Of a stretch of DNA of 64,000 nucleotides, positions 9,087-17,566 are shown piece by piece. The notes beneath the pieces are model-generated. The model saw only the letters and a list, made by a program, of their open reading frames with translations. It was not told the DNA's origin and made no database searches. How positions within the stretch are numbered: the first letter of the stretch is position 1; each line of letters starts with the position of its first letter. Origin of the DNA: Hyunsoonleella ulvae (lineage in GTDB: Bacteria; Bacteroidota; Bacteroidia; Flavobacteriales; Flavobacteriaceae); assembly GCF_016827605.1 (NCBI RefSeq), contig NZ_JAEPJQ010000001.1, positions 1 through 64,000 of the forward strand. Direction: 5' to 3'. A program made the translations under genes and the position numbers.

Positions 9087-9121
9087 TCTTGAAGTAAGTA
9101 AAAGTGTATTTCGTAGTGTTT

Positions 9122-9769
9122 TTAGGGAGATAATCGATTTATGCTCCAATTATAGTCCTCCATAAGACAGTATCTAATTCTATCATGAAGTCTATTAGGC
9201 CTTCCTTGCCAAAACTCAAATTCAGCAGGTTTTACTATGTAACCTCCCCAGTGAGAGGGACGTACTACTTCCTTGCCTTCATATTTGACTTCTAAAGTTT
9301 TTAGTTGTTGTTCTAGGAAAGCTCTGTCTGGCACTACTTCACTTTGATTAGATACCAAAGCCCCTAGCTGACTCCCCTTTGGTCTTGACTCAAAATAACC
9401 ATCACTTAAATTAGGAGCTATTTTTTCTGCCTTTCCTTTGATGATGACTTGACGTTCTGCACCATGCCAAAAAAATGATAAACATACATTAGGGTTTTTA
9501 CTAATAGCCTTTCCTTTTTCACTATTGTAATTAGTATAAAATATAAACCCTTCATAGGTAAATTTTTTAAGCAGTACTACCCTATTCTTGGGAAATCCAT
9601 CTAATCCAATAGTAGAAATCGTCATAGCATTATTTTCATATTCTGAAAAATTCTTGTCTACATCGTAAAACCACTTTTGAAATAATTCTAAAGGATTCTC
9701 TGGTACATCCTGCAATGAGAGCTCCCCTTTCTCGTAAGATTTTCTATAATTACTTAAATCATTTTCCAT
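9122..9769 (-). CDS. pdxH: Pyridoxamine 5'-phosphate oxidase
   Basis: 215 residues, the normal length for PdxH. The enzyme oxidises pyridoxamine or pyridoxine 5'-phosphate to pyridoxal 5'-phosphate with FMN. Visible signatures are the N-terminal YRKSYEKGEL, the FMN-binding segment NAMTISTIGLDGFPKNRVVLLKKF, FIFYTNYNSEKGKAI, ESRPKGSQLGALVSNQS, and the C-terminal FWQGRPNRLHDRIRY followed by the terminal INRLSP motif. It is on the minus strand, monocistronic by appearance, upstream of the CAP lipoprotein gene. No oddities seen. Confidence 0.97.
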   Translation of the reverse strand: MENDLSNYRKSYEKGELSLQDVPENPLELFQKWFYDVDKNFSEYENNAMTISTIGLDGFPKNRVVLLKKFTYEGFIFYTNYNSEKGKAISKNPNVCLSFFWHGAERQVIIKGKAEKIAPNLSDGYFESRPKGSQLGALVSNQSEVVPDRAFLEQQLKTLEVKYEGKEVVRPSHWGGYIVKPAEFEFWQGRPNRLHDRIRYCLMEDYNWSINRLSP

Positions 9770-9877
9770 ACTACGAAATTAATGAAAAAATAGCCCTTCA
9801 CATATGAGAAAATTAAGATAAACTTCTTAACTTCGGGAATCTCTCAAAATTTATTAATTTAAATTCGATACCTGCCC

Positions 9878-10291
9878 ATGGAATTTGAAAAGTCTCCATA
9901 TTTTGAGAGCTATAATCCTTACAAATTAGAACTTGCTTTTGGTCATTATTATTTTTGCAAAAACCTAATTGTAGCTGAACCATTTGAAGGTGTACATTTT
10001 AATTGGGATATGGCAAAAGTTTTAATTCATGAAATCCATAACCATTATGGTAAAAATACTAAAGTTTGTTATGTAGCAAATAGAATAAACGCCTACTCTA
10101 TTGATCCGCAAAACTGGTTAAGAATTGAAAAAGAGTATGATACTTTAGTTGCCAGCGCTATTGTAGTTTACAATAAAGCATCATACATTAATGCCTCTTT
10201 AGAAAAACATTTTACCCAAAAAAGCATTAAAAGATGTCTTTCACTAGATGAAGCCTTGAATTGGGTTAAAAACTTAAAGGAATTTAATTAA
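9878..10291 (+). CDS. Conserved hypothetical protein, SpoIIAA/STAS-like
   Basis: 137 residues, no signal peptide or membrane segment. The alternation of strands and helices (LELAFGHYYFCKNLIVAEP, DMAKVLIHEIHNHYG, TKVCYVANRINAYSIDP, ASAIVVYNKASY, KSIKRCLSLDEALNWVKNL) resembles the STAS/SpoIIAA-like fold, including the closing 'sleedAl.WV' helix. The function is unknown; I infer the fold only. The gene converges on rnz and the two overlap by eight bases: the palindrome TTAATTAA (10284-10291) supplies the stop codon of both. A second STAS-like gene lies upstream of rnz on the other strand. Confidence 0.8.
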   Translation: MEFEKSPYFESYNPYKLELAFGHYYFCKNLIVAEPFEGVHFNWDMAKVLIHEIHNHYGKNTKVCYVANRINAYSIDPQNWLRIEKEYDTLVASAIVVYNKASYINASLEKHFTQKSIKRCLSLDEALNWVKNLKEFN

Positions 10292-11192
10292 AGTTAAAAT
10301 GCTTCCCATCTTCAGCTAGTTTTACATTCTCAAACACAGTTTTAGCTTCAGTTTTAAATACTTCTAAGTTTGGGTAACGAGAAGAATAATGCCCCAAAAT
10401 TAACGTACCTGCATTAGCTTGTTTTGCTATACTAGCCGCTTCTTTTGCTGTGGAATGTTTTGTCTTAGGGGCTAGATGTGCATGAGCATCTAAAAAAGTA
10501 GACTCATGATACAATACATCAACATCTTTTATAATAGGCACAATAGCCTCCCTATAAACTGTATCGCTACAAAATGCATAACTTTTAGACTTTTTAGGTT
10601 CAAAAGTTACAGTTTCGTTTTTAATTAAGATACCATCCTCGTTAGTAACATCAAAACCTTGCTTCAGCTTTCTATAATATGCTGTATTAATATTTGCTGT
10701 CTCCACGGCATCAATATTTATCTTTCTATCTCCCTTTTTTTCTTTAAACAAATAGCCATTGGTATATACTCGATGTTCTAGAGGAATGGTGTGGACTTCT
10801 ACCCTATCATCTTCAAAAATTAATTGTGATTCTGTAGAGGACAATTCATGGAAAATAAGCTTATAATTCGTCCACGAATCTGCTAACTTCATTTGCAATG
10901 TAATCACTTCCTTAATACCTTTTGGTCCGTATATATGCAAATCTGCTTCTCTGGTTAGTAGTCGAAACGTAGATACCAAACCTGCCAAACCAAAAAAATG
11001 ATCACCGTGTAAATGAGATATAAAAATATGCTTTATGCGATTGAATTTAACCTTGTGCTTACGCAATTGCACCTGAGTACCTTCTCCACAATCAATTAAA
11101 AACATATGGTTGGCTATTTCTAAAACCTGAGAAGTGGTATTTCCTAAAGTTCTTGGTGTTGCACTGTAGCAGCCTAAAATGGTTAATCTCAT
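10284..11192 (-). CDS. rnz: Ribonuclease Z (tRNase Z)
   Basis: 302 residues, typical for the short form. It is a metallo-beta-lactamase-fold endonuclease that removes the 3' trailer of tRNA precursors; this matters here because the window's tRNA-Glu gene lacks an encoded CCA. The N-terminus is LGCYSATPRTLGNTTSQVLEI, the metal-binding motif is FISHLHGDHFFGL (~60-72), and further ligands lie in FCSDTVY, YHESTFLD and the terminal LILGHYSSRY. It is the last gene of a minus-strand run pyrR-pyrB-STAS-like-rnz with spacings of 8, 3 and 5 bp, so it is probably cotranscribed with pyrimidine genes. Confidence 0.96.
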   Translation of the reverse strand: MRLTILGCYSATPRTLGNTTSQVLEIANHMFLIDCGEGTQVQLRKHKVKFNRIKHIFISHLHGDHFFGLAGLVSTFRLLTREADLHIYGPKGIKEVITLQMKLADSWTNYKLIFHELSSTESQLIFEDDRVEVHTIPLEHRVYTNGYLFKEKKGDRKINIDAVETANINTAYYRKLKQGFDVTNEDGILIKNETVTFEPKKSKSYAFCSDTVYREAIVPIIKDVDVLYHESTFLDAHAHLAPKTKHSTAKEAASIAKQANAGTLILGHYSSRYPNLEVFKTEAKTVFENVKLAEDGKHFNFN

Positions 11193-11197
11193 AGTTA

Positions 11198-11530
11198 TTA
11201 AAACCCTAAATCGCGTTCCATTTCTTCCATCTCAATAATATCAAGAGCTTCTTGTTGTGTGGGTACCACAATAAGTTCTTCTGAAATATCATCTAAATTA
11301 ACCTTATCTGATACTATAACGAATGAATGCCCCTCTCCTCTGTGGATATTGGAAATTTGAAGGAACTCTGCAATCACAGCAGCATCTATATGCTCCAAGG
11401 AAGTGAGAACAGTAATTATATTATCATTTTTAAACTTAGGATACAAAGCTTCTAGCTTTTTAACAAGCTCAACAACTGTGACCTTTTCTTGAGTAATAAT
11501 GGCAATATTACCTTTTCTATCAATAATCAT
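11198..11530 (-). CDS. Small STAS-like protein upstream of rnz
   Basis: 110 residues without signal peptide. The pattern IAIITQEKVTVVELVKKLEALYP, NIITVLTSLEHIDAAVIAEFLQISN, HSFVIVSD and EELIVVPTQQEALDIIEMEEMERDLGF looks like a STAS (anti-sigma-antagonist-like) alpha/beta domain, with an acidic C-terminal helix. No conserved phosphorylatable serine stands out, so partner-switching activity is uncertain. Its start follows the pyrB stop by 3 bp and its stop precedes the rnz start by 5 bp, so translation of the three genes is probably coupled. Function unknown. Confidence 0.85.
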   Translation of the reverse strand: MIIDRKGNIAIITQEKVTVVELVKKLEALYPKFKNDNIITVLTSLEHIDAAVIAEFLQISNIHRGEGHSFVIVSDKVNLDDISEELIVVPTQQEALDIIEMEEMERDLGF

Positions 11531-11533
11531 AAC

Positions 11534-12463
11534 TTACTGTTTTATTTTTGAAGCTAATAAATAGATAACAGCCATCCTAACTGCAACTCCGTTTTGTACC
11601 TGATCTAATATAATGGCTTGTTTAGAATCTGCCACGTCACTTGTAATCTCTACACCCCTGTTAATTGGTCCAGGGTGCATTATGGTAATTTCCTTATCTA
11701 AACTATCTAATAATGCTTTATTTACCCCATATTGCTGCGTATATTCTCTTGTTGAGGGAAAGTAACTAATATCCATACGTTCGTTCTGTACACGAAGCAT
11801 ATTTGCTACATCACACCAGTTTAGAGCTTTTAGCAGATTGGTTTCAACCTTCACTCCTAATTTATCAATATATTTAGGAATCAAGGTTTTTGGCCCACAA
11901 ACCATAACTTCCGCACCTTGTAGTTGTAGGGCAAAAATGTTAGATAACGCTACTCTACTATGTAATATATCTCCAACGATAACTACTTTCTTTCCTTTTA
12001 CCTCTCCCAGTTTTTCGCGAATAGAATAAGAGTCCAGTAATGCTTGTGTAGGATGCTCATGTGCTCCATCACCAGCATTGATGATACTCGCATTTACATG
12101 CTTTGACAAAAATACCCCAGCTCCAGGATTAGGGTGCCGCATCACAACCATATCCACTTTCATGGATAAGATGTTATTCACAGTATCTATAAGCGTTTCC
12201 CCTTTTTTGACTGAGGATTGACTTGATGAAAAATTTATAACATCAGCAGATAATCGTTTCTCAGCAAGCTCAAAAGACAACTTTGTTCTTGTAGAATTTT
12301 CGAAAAATAAATTAGCAATGGTAATATCCCTTAAAGAAGGCACCTTTTTAATTGGTCTATTAATAACCTCTTTAAAATGGTCGGCTGTTTCAAAAATAAG
12401 TTGAATATCTTCTTTCTTAAGATACTTTATTCCCAGTAAGTGATTTACACTTAATTCGCTCAT
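11534..12463 (-). CDS. pyrB: Aspartate carbamoyltransferase catalytic subunit
   Basis: 309 residues, the usual length. It joins carbamoyl phosphate and aspartate in the second step of pyrimidine synthesis. The carbamoyl phosphate loop is FFENSTRTKLSFELAEKRL (~53-71), followed by VVMRHPNPGAG, GDGAHEHPTQALLD (catalytic His region) and the aspartate-binding MHPGPINRGVEI. No regulatory subunit gene pyrI is present next to it; instead pyrR precedes it by 8 bp, which fits PyrR-type control. Confidence 0.97.
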   Translation of the reverse strand: MSELSVNHLLGIKYLKKEDIQLIFETADHFKEVINRPIKKVPSLRDITIANLFFENSTRTKLSFELAEKRLSADVINFSSSQSSVKKGETLIDTVNNILSMKVDMVVMRHPNPGAGVFLSKHVNASIINAGDGAHEHPTQALLDSYSIREKLGEVKGKKVVIVGDILHSRVALSNIFALQLQGAEVMVCGPKTLIPKYIDKLGVKVETNLLKALNWCDVANMLRVQNERMDISYFPSTREYTQQYGVNKALLDSLDKEITIMHPGPINRGVEITSDVADSKQAIILDQVQNGVAVRMAVIYLLASKIKQ

Positions 12464-12470
12464 TTATTTT

Positions 12471-13010
12471 CTATTTATCTATTAAGTAAACGGAATCTTC
12501 TGTATCCTGCTCTTTCCAGTTTACTTTTACTTTTTCACTATTAATAACATCTACTTGTCTACCGCGATAATCAGGCTGTATTGGTAAGTGCCTGCTAAAG
12601 CGCCTATCTATCAATGTTAACAATTCAATCTCATTGGGCCTTCCAAAAGACTGTACTGCAGTTAATGCAGCTCTAATACTTCTTCCAGTGTACAATACAT
12701 CATCTATAAAAACAATGTTTTTGTCTTCAACCAGAAAATCTATTTTTGTTTTATTGGCCTCAAGTGGTTTTTCACTTCTTCTGAAATCATCACGATAAAA
12801 TGTAATGTCTAGATATCCTAACTTTATATCTTTTACATTGTAATCTTCCTTAAGAATTTTCGCAATCCTATCAGCTAGATATATGCCTCTAGGTTGCAAT
12901 CCTATTAAAACTGTATTAGAGAAATCGTTGTGTTTTTCAATGAGTTGACAAGCCAATCGATGAAGAATGATGTTTACCTCTTTTGCGTTAAGTAAAACTT
13001 TCTGACTCAT
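12471..13010 (-). CDS. pyrR: PyrR: pyr operon regulator / uracil phosphoribosyltransferase
   Basis: 179 residues, matching PyrR. The PRPP-binding loop is NIVFIDDVLYTGRSIRAAL (~93-111) and the N-terminal segment is LNAKEVNIILHRLACQLIEKH, with LIGLQPRGIYLADRI and LTLIDRRFSRHLPIQPDYRG. In other bacteria PyrR binds pyr mRNA leaders in a UMP-dependent way and often has weak uracil phosphoribosyltransferase activity. It heads the minus-strand run with pyrB. I did not find a clear PyrR-binding anti-antiterminator in the short leader. Confidence 0.95.
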   Translation of the reverse strand: MSQKVLLNAKEVNIILHRLACQLIEKHNDFSNTVLIGLQPRGIYLADRIAKILKEDYNVKDIKLGYLDITFYRDDFRRSEKPLEANKTKIDFLVEDKNIVFIDDVLYTGRSIRAALTAVQSFGRPNEIELLTLIDRRFSRHLPIQPDYRGRQVDVINSEKVKVNWKEQDTEDSVYLIDK

Positions 13011-13035
13011 ATACTACCCAAACGTATTTGGAGTA

Positions 13036-13043
13036 CAAAGGTA
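13036..13043 (-). promoter_or_regulatory. Promoter -7 box for pyrR operon
   Basis: On the minus strand the sequence TACCTTTG fits the Bacteroidetes -7 consensus TAnnTTTG, 25 bp upstream of the pyrR start codon. No good -33 TTTG is at the expected distance. Confidence 0.45.
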
Positions 13044-13124
13044 ATGCAAAAATTTATAATGCCTAGGGTTTACCCCGTTTTATAAAAACTAGGTTCTTGA
13101 TTTAGTTTTTCAATGCTATTAGAG

Positions 13125-13132
13125 TAATTTTG
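13125..13132 (+). promoter_or_regulatory. Promoter -7 box for the Nudix gene
   Basis: TAATTTTG fits TAnnTTTG and lies 26 bp before the start codon at 13159, back to back with the pyrR promoter. Confidence 0.45.
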
Positions 13133-13158
13133 TATAGATCTTTTTAATTATTGTAACC

Positions 13159-13710
13159 ATGGATGAATTTATAGATGTGGCAACCAAAGAGGGGAAATTA
13201 ACGGGCAGGCGTGAATTAAAATCCATTATTCATAATAAAGGGTTGTACCATCATACAGCCCATATTTGGCTATATACCAACGACAAAAAAATTCTTTTAG
13301 CACAACGATCACATAAAAAATCCATTTGTCCTTTATTGTGGGATGTCTCTGTAGCAGGACATATTGATGCAGGCGAGACACCACAACAAGCCGCCATTAG
13401 GGAAACTAAAGAAGAAATTGGTTTAGAGCTTTTAGAAGACGATTTAAAACTAATAGGTATTTTTAAATGCTTTCAAAACTATGATAACGGATTAATTGAT
13501 AATGAATTTCATAATACTTATATGGCAGAACTTACAATACCATTATCTGCATTAACTCCCCAAGAAGATGAAGTTGAAGCACTAAAATTAGTCTCGTTTG
13601 AAGACTTTGAACATTTATTGGAACATATAGGCAAAGACAAACATCTAATAGCAACCAATAAAACATATTATCAAAAAGTATATCAAAATATAAGAGCCCA
13701 AATAGGTTAG
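13159..13710 (+). CDS. Nudix hydrolase (isopentenyl-diphosphate-isomerase-like subgroup)
   Basis: 183 residues. The Nudix box is complete: G-HIDAG-E-TPQQAAI-RE-TK-EE-IGL (~72-94). Sequence around it, YHHTAHIWLYTNDKKILLAQRS and LWDVSVAGHIDAGE, is the form seen in the YfcD/IDI-like subgroup that carries the HxxW strand before the box. Substrate cannot be told from the sequence; a nucleoside diphosphate derivative is the generic expectation. The gene is divergent from pyrR and is followed by the carboxylase operon after 57 bp, which has its own promoter-like box. Confidence 0.9.
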   Translation: MDEFIDVATKEGKLTGRRELKSIIHNKGLYHHTAHIWLYTNDKKILLAQRSHKKSICPLLWDVSVAGHIDAGETPQQAAIRETKEEIGLELLEDDLKLIGIFKCFQNYDNGLIDNEFHNTYMAELTIPLSALTPQEDEVEALKLVSFEDFEHLLEHIGKDKHLIATNKTYYQKVYQNIRAQIG

Positions 13711-13767
13711 TTTTTGCTCTAGTTTAAACCATAAATCTTGCTTATATTTACAGAAAGCAAGATACTT

Positions 13768-14253
13768 ATGAGTGAAAATTTAAAAGTTAAGGTAAATACT
13801 AATCTTGATTTTGATATTAGCTTAGATGATATTTCTAACTTAGACATTAGTAAGCTTTCTAACCTAAATTATCACTTACTTTACAATAACAAATCCTTTC
13901 ATTGTAACATCATTGATGCAGATTTCAGCAAAAAAATGTATCAGATTTCGATAAACAACACATTGTATAACGTTGAAATTTTTAATGATTTAGATGTGCT
14001 TATTAAAGACATGGGATTTTCTATTGAATCTAAAAAAGCAATTTCTTCAATCACAGCACCCATGCCTGGTTTAATCCTTGAAATTAATATTGAGGTTGGA
14101 CAAGAAATAAAAGAGAACGACACTTTGCTTATACTTGAGGCTATGAAGATGGAAAATAGTATTACCTCACCTATTGATGGCACAGTAAAAGCTATTCACT
14201 CAAAAAAAGGAAATGCTGTAGATAAAGGCCAACTCATCATTGAATTTGAATAA
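13768..14253 (+). CDS. Biotin carboxyl carrier subunit of acyl-CoA carboxylase
   Basis: 161 residues from the chosen start MSENLKVKV at 13768; an ATG at 13738 in the same frame lies upstream of a TATATTTA promoter-like box (~13744) and is less likely. The C-terminal half (~90-161) is a biotinyl/lipoyl domain with ITAPMPGLILEI and the biotin attachment sequence LILEAMKMENSI, the lysine of AMKM being the modified residue. The N-terminal half has no clear match. It is followed 2 bp later by the biotin carboxylase and then the carboxyltransferase, so the three form one enzyme. Confidence 0.92.
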   Translation: MSENLKVKVNTNLDFDISLDDISNLDISKLSNLNYHLLYNNKSFHCNIIDADFSKKMYQISINNTLYNVEIFNDLDVLIKDMGFSIESKKAISSITAPMPGLILEINIEVGQEIKENDTLLILEAMKMENSITSPIDGTVKAIHSKKGNAVDKGQLIIEFE

Positions 14254-14255
14254 CT

Positions 14256-15698
14256 ATGAAAAAAATTCTTGTTGCTAACAGAGGAGAAATAGCACTCCGT
14301 GTTATGAAAACCGCTAAAAAAATGGGGATTGATACCGTAGCTGTTTTTTCAACAATAGATAGAAATGCGCCACATGTTAAATTTGCTGATGAAGCCGTAT
14401 GTATAGGCGAGCCTCCTTCAAGTCAATCTTATCTAAAAGCTGATAAAATTATTGAAGTTGCAAAAAGTTTAAATGTTGATGGTATTCATCCAGGGTATGG
14501 TTTTTTAAGCGAAAATGCTGATTTCGCCGAGCTATGCGAGAAAAATAATATCATTTTTATAGGCCCTCGTTCTAAAGCCATTAAAATCATGGGAAGTAAA
14601 CTCGCTGCCAAGGAAGCGGTTAAAAAATACAATATCCCAATGGTTCCAGGAATTGATGAAGCTATTACTGATGTTACCAAAGCCAAAGAAATTGCCAAAG
14701 CCATAGGTTTTCCCATTTTAATAAAAGCATCAGCAGGTGGCGGTGGAAAAGGTATGCGTATTGTTGAAACGGAAGAAGATCTAGAATCCCAGATGAATCG
14801 CGCCATTAGTGAGGCCATTTCTGCTTTCGGGGATGGCTCTGTATTTATTGAAAAATACGTGAGCTCTCCAAGACACATAGAAATACAAGTGGTGGCGGAT
14901 AGCCATGGTAATATCCTTCATTTTTTTGAAAGAGAATGCAGCATACAGAGACGTCATCAAAAAGTGGTTGAAGAAGCGCCATCATCTGTGTTGACACCAG
15001 AATTACGGGAAAAGATGGGGCAAGCTGCTATAAAAGTTGCTAAATCTTGTGATTACCTTGGTGCAGGAACCGTAGAGTTTTTATTAGATGCCGACCATAA
15101 TTTCTATTTTCTGGAAATGAATACAAGGTTGCAAGTAGAGCATCCCGTAACTGAAATTATTTCTGGAGTGGATTTAGTAGAACTCCAAATTAAAATTGCT
15201 AGAGGGGAAAAGCTGGAAATTGAACAAAAGGATTTAAAGATTAATGGTCATGCCTTAGAATTAAGAGTGTATGCTGAAGATCCCTTGAATGATTTTCTAC
15301 CAAGTATAGGTCATTTAGAGATTTACAGCCCACCAACTGGGAAAGGTATTCGTGTAGATAATGGTTATGAAGCTGGTATGGATATCCCGATTTATTACGA
15401 TCCTATGCTATCCAAACTTATCACATATGGTACTTCTAGGGAAGAAGCCATTATGCTTATGATTGATGCTATTAACAATTACAAAATTAAAGGTGTTGAA
15501 ACCACACTATCTTTTGGAAAATATGTTTGTGAACATGACGCTTTTATTTCAGGAAATTTTGATACTCATTTTGTAAAAACCCATTATTCTCCCGATGTAT
15601 TGCAACAAAGCACTCAAGATGAAGCTAAAATAGCGGCTTTAATAGCAGTGAGGCAATACTTAGAGGATAAAAAAACACTTCGGTTACCTACCAATTAA
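14256..15698 (+). CDS. Biotin carboxylase subunit of acyl-CoA carboxylase
   Basis: 480 residues. It uses ATP and bicarbonate to carboxylate biotin on the neighbouring carrier protein. The N-terminal [36 protein letters not shown], the ATP-grasp glycine loop [13 protein letters not shown] (~158-170), [53 protein letters not shown] and the C-terminal ELRVYAEDP are all present. The length is ~30 residues longer than E. coli AccC, as is common in stand-alone acyl-CoA carboxylase alpha subunits of Bacteroidetes. Middle gene of a three-gene operon with 2 and 7 bp spacings. Confidence 0.95.
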   Translation: MKKILVANRGEIALRVMKTAKKMGIDTVAVFSTIDRNAPHVKFADEAVCIGEPPSSQSYLKADKIIEVAKSLNVDGIHPGYGFLSENADFAELCEKNNIIFIGPRSKAIKIMGSKLAAKEAVKKYNIPMVPGIDEAITDVTKAKEIAKAIGFPILIKASAGGGGKGMRIVETEEDLESQMNRAISEAISAFGDGSVFIEKYVSSPRHIEIQVVADSHGNILHFFERECSIQRRHQKVVEEAPSSVLTPELREKMGQAAIKVAKSCDYLGAGTVEFLLDADHNFYFLEMNTRLQVEHPVTEIISGVDLVELQIKIARGEKLEIEQKDLKINGHALELRVYAEDPLNDFLPSIGHLEIYSPPTGKGIRVDNGYEAGMDIPIYYDPMLSKLITYGTSREEAIMLMIDAINNYKIKGVETTLSFGKYVCEHDAFISGNFDTHFVKTHYSPDVLQQSTQDEAKIAALIAVRQYLEDKKTLRLPTN

Positions 15699-15705
15699 AA
15701 TTCTT

Positions 15706-17256
15706 ATGGATTCTAAACAAGATAAAATCGATAAACTCAATAAGCATATTGCCCTCTCAAAGTTAGGAGGAGGACAAAAACGAATTGATAAACAACACGC
15801 CAATAAAAAACTTACTGCAAGAGAGCGTGTAGAGTATTTATTAGATGAGAATTCTTTTGAAGAAATAGGAGCATTGGTGACACATAGGACTACTGATTTT
15901 GGAATGGAGGATCAGGTGATTTATGGAGATGGAGTCGTTACTGGTTATGGTACTGTAGATGGTAGACTTGTATATGTTTATGCGCAAGATTTTACAGTTT
16001 TTGGTGGGTCTTTATCCGAAACACATGCTGAAAAGATTTGTAAGGTTATGGATATGGCCTTAAAAGTAGGAGCTCCTATTGTTGGACTTAATGATTCTGG
16101 AGGAGCCCGTATTCAAGAGGGCGTACGCTCCCTTGGTGGATATGCTGATATATTCTATAGAAATGTACAAGCGTCTGGTGTAATTCCACAGATCTCTGCA
16201 GTGATGGGACCATGTGCTGGAGGTGCCGTATACTCCCCTGCTATGACTGATTTTATTATCATGGTAGAACAAACAAGTTATATGTTTGTAACAGGACCAA
16301 ACGTTGTAAAAACCGTTACCAATGAAGAGGTTACAAGCGAAGAACTGGGTGGTGCCCAAACACACGCTTCCAAATCTGGTGTGGCTCATAAAATAGCTTC
16401 CAACGATGTGGAGTGTTTGGAGGATATAAAAAAGATGTTAAGTTATCTTCCTCAAAACAACACCCAAGTTACCAAACAAATTCCGTACACTTTGGATGAT
16501 GAAATTAGAGATGTTTTGTCTGATATTGTACCTAACAATCCAAATAAACCTTATGATATGCATGAGGTAATTACTGGTATTATTGATGAAGATTCATTTT
16601 ATGAAATTCACAAAAATTATGCAGAAAGTATTATAGTTGGTTTTGCAAGGTTGGGAGGACGTAGTATTGGTATTGTTGCAAACCAGCCGATGGATTTTGC
16701 CGGGGTTTTAGGTGTAAACAGCTCCAAAAAAGCAGCACGTTTTGTTCGTTTTTGTGACTGTTTTAACATCCCACTTTTGGTATTAGTTGATGTCCCAGGT
16801 TTCTTACCAGGAACAGATCAAGAATGGAACGGAATTATTGTGCATGGTGCTAAATTATTGTATGCCTTAAGTGAAGCTACCGTACCACGCGTTACCGTTA
16901 TTACAAGAAAGGCCTACGGTGGTGCTTATGATGTTATGAACTCAAAACACATAGGTGCAGACTTTAATTTTGCATGGCCAGGTGCTGAAATTGCTGTTAT
17001 GGGTGCAAAAGGTGCCAGCGAGATTATTTTTAGACGTGAAATTTCTGCTGCTGAAAACCCAGAGGAAAAACTAGCAGAAAAAGAAGCAGAATATGCAGCG
17101 AAATTTGCGAATCCTTATCGTGCTGCAAAACGGGGATTTATTGATGAGGTAATACTTCCCAAGAACACAAGAAGAAAATTATTAAAAGCATTTGCCAGTT
17201 TGCAGAATAAGCAAGTAAATACTCCTAAACGTAAACACGGTAATATTCCTCTTTAA
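15706..17256 (+). CDS. Acyl-CoA (propionyl-CoA) carboxylase beta subunit
   Basis: 516 residues, the single-chain carboxyltransferase type found in propionyl-CoA and methylmalonyl-CoA enzymes, unlike the split AccA/AccD. Motifs are [80 protein letters not shown] (first oxyanion hole), [18 protein letters not shown] and [20 protein letters not shown] (second). Its presence directly after carrier and biotin carboxylase genes means the operon encodes a complete enzyme. Propionyl-CoA is the likely substrate by family resemblance; the exact acyl chain cannot be read from sequence. Confidence 0.93.
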   Translation: MDSKQDKIDKLNKHIALSKLGGGQKRIDKQHANKKLTARERVEYLLDENSFEEIGALVTHRTTDFGMEDQVIYGDGVVTGYGTVDGRLVYVYAQDFTVFGGSLSETHAEKICKVMDMALKVGAPIVGLNDSGGARIQEGVRSLGGYADIFYRNVQASGVIPQISAVMGPCAGGAVYSPAMTDFIIMVEQTSYMFVTGPNVVKTVTNEEVTSEELGGAQTHASKSGVAHKIASNDVECLEDIKKMLSYLPQNNTQVTKQIPYTLDDEIRDVLSDIVPNNPNKPYDMHEVITGIIDEDSFYEIHKNYAESIIVGFARLGGRSIGIVANQPMDFAGVLGVNSSKKAARFVRFCDCFNIPLLVLVDVPGFLPGTDQEWNGIIVHGAKLLYALSEATVPRVTVITRKAYGGAYDVMNSKHIGADFNFAWPGAEIAVMGAKGASEIIFRREISAAENPEEKLAEKEAEYAAKFANPYRAAKRGFIDEVILPKNTRRKLLKAFASLQNKQVNTPKRKHGNIPL

Positions 17257-17566
17257 TCAATTAATTATGTATAGAAACAGGAAAAGGAGTTTAAAAATAA
17301 ACCCCTTTTCTAGCTGTAATCAATAAATTACTTTTTGGTAACTTAATAATTAATTTAACAATCTTACTTGTAATTAAAATGAATTAATAACCAACCCTTG
17401 CATATTAATTTCTATTTTAATTTTCCCTAATAGAAATTGTAAGATGCCTTTCCCAAATTAATTAATATTGATAATAGCATTTGTACAAATGTCTAAAAAA
17501 GGAAAGTTAATCATTAATTTTTCACTACGCATTTAGTACGCAAATTAGATTTTTGTGTGAAAAAAA
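17257..17566. other. 310-bp convergent intergenic region with dyad symmetries
   Basis: Located between two converging genes and without coding potential. Besides the terminator at 17281-17310 it holds a 10-bp perfect inverted repeat (AATTTCTATT at 17407-17416 with AATAGAAATT at 17429-17438) and a 14-bp perfect palindrome CATTTGTACAAATG at 17478-17491. Confidence 0.7.
17281..17310. terminator. Bidirectional terminator-like hairpin after the carboxylase operon
   Basis: Thirteen-base arms GAAAAGGAGTTTA and TAAACCCCTTTTC pair with a single A-C mismatch around an AAAA loop. There is no long T tail, so strength is uncertain. Confidence 0.65.
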
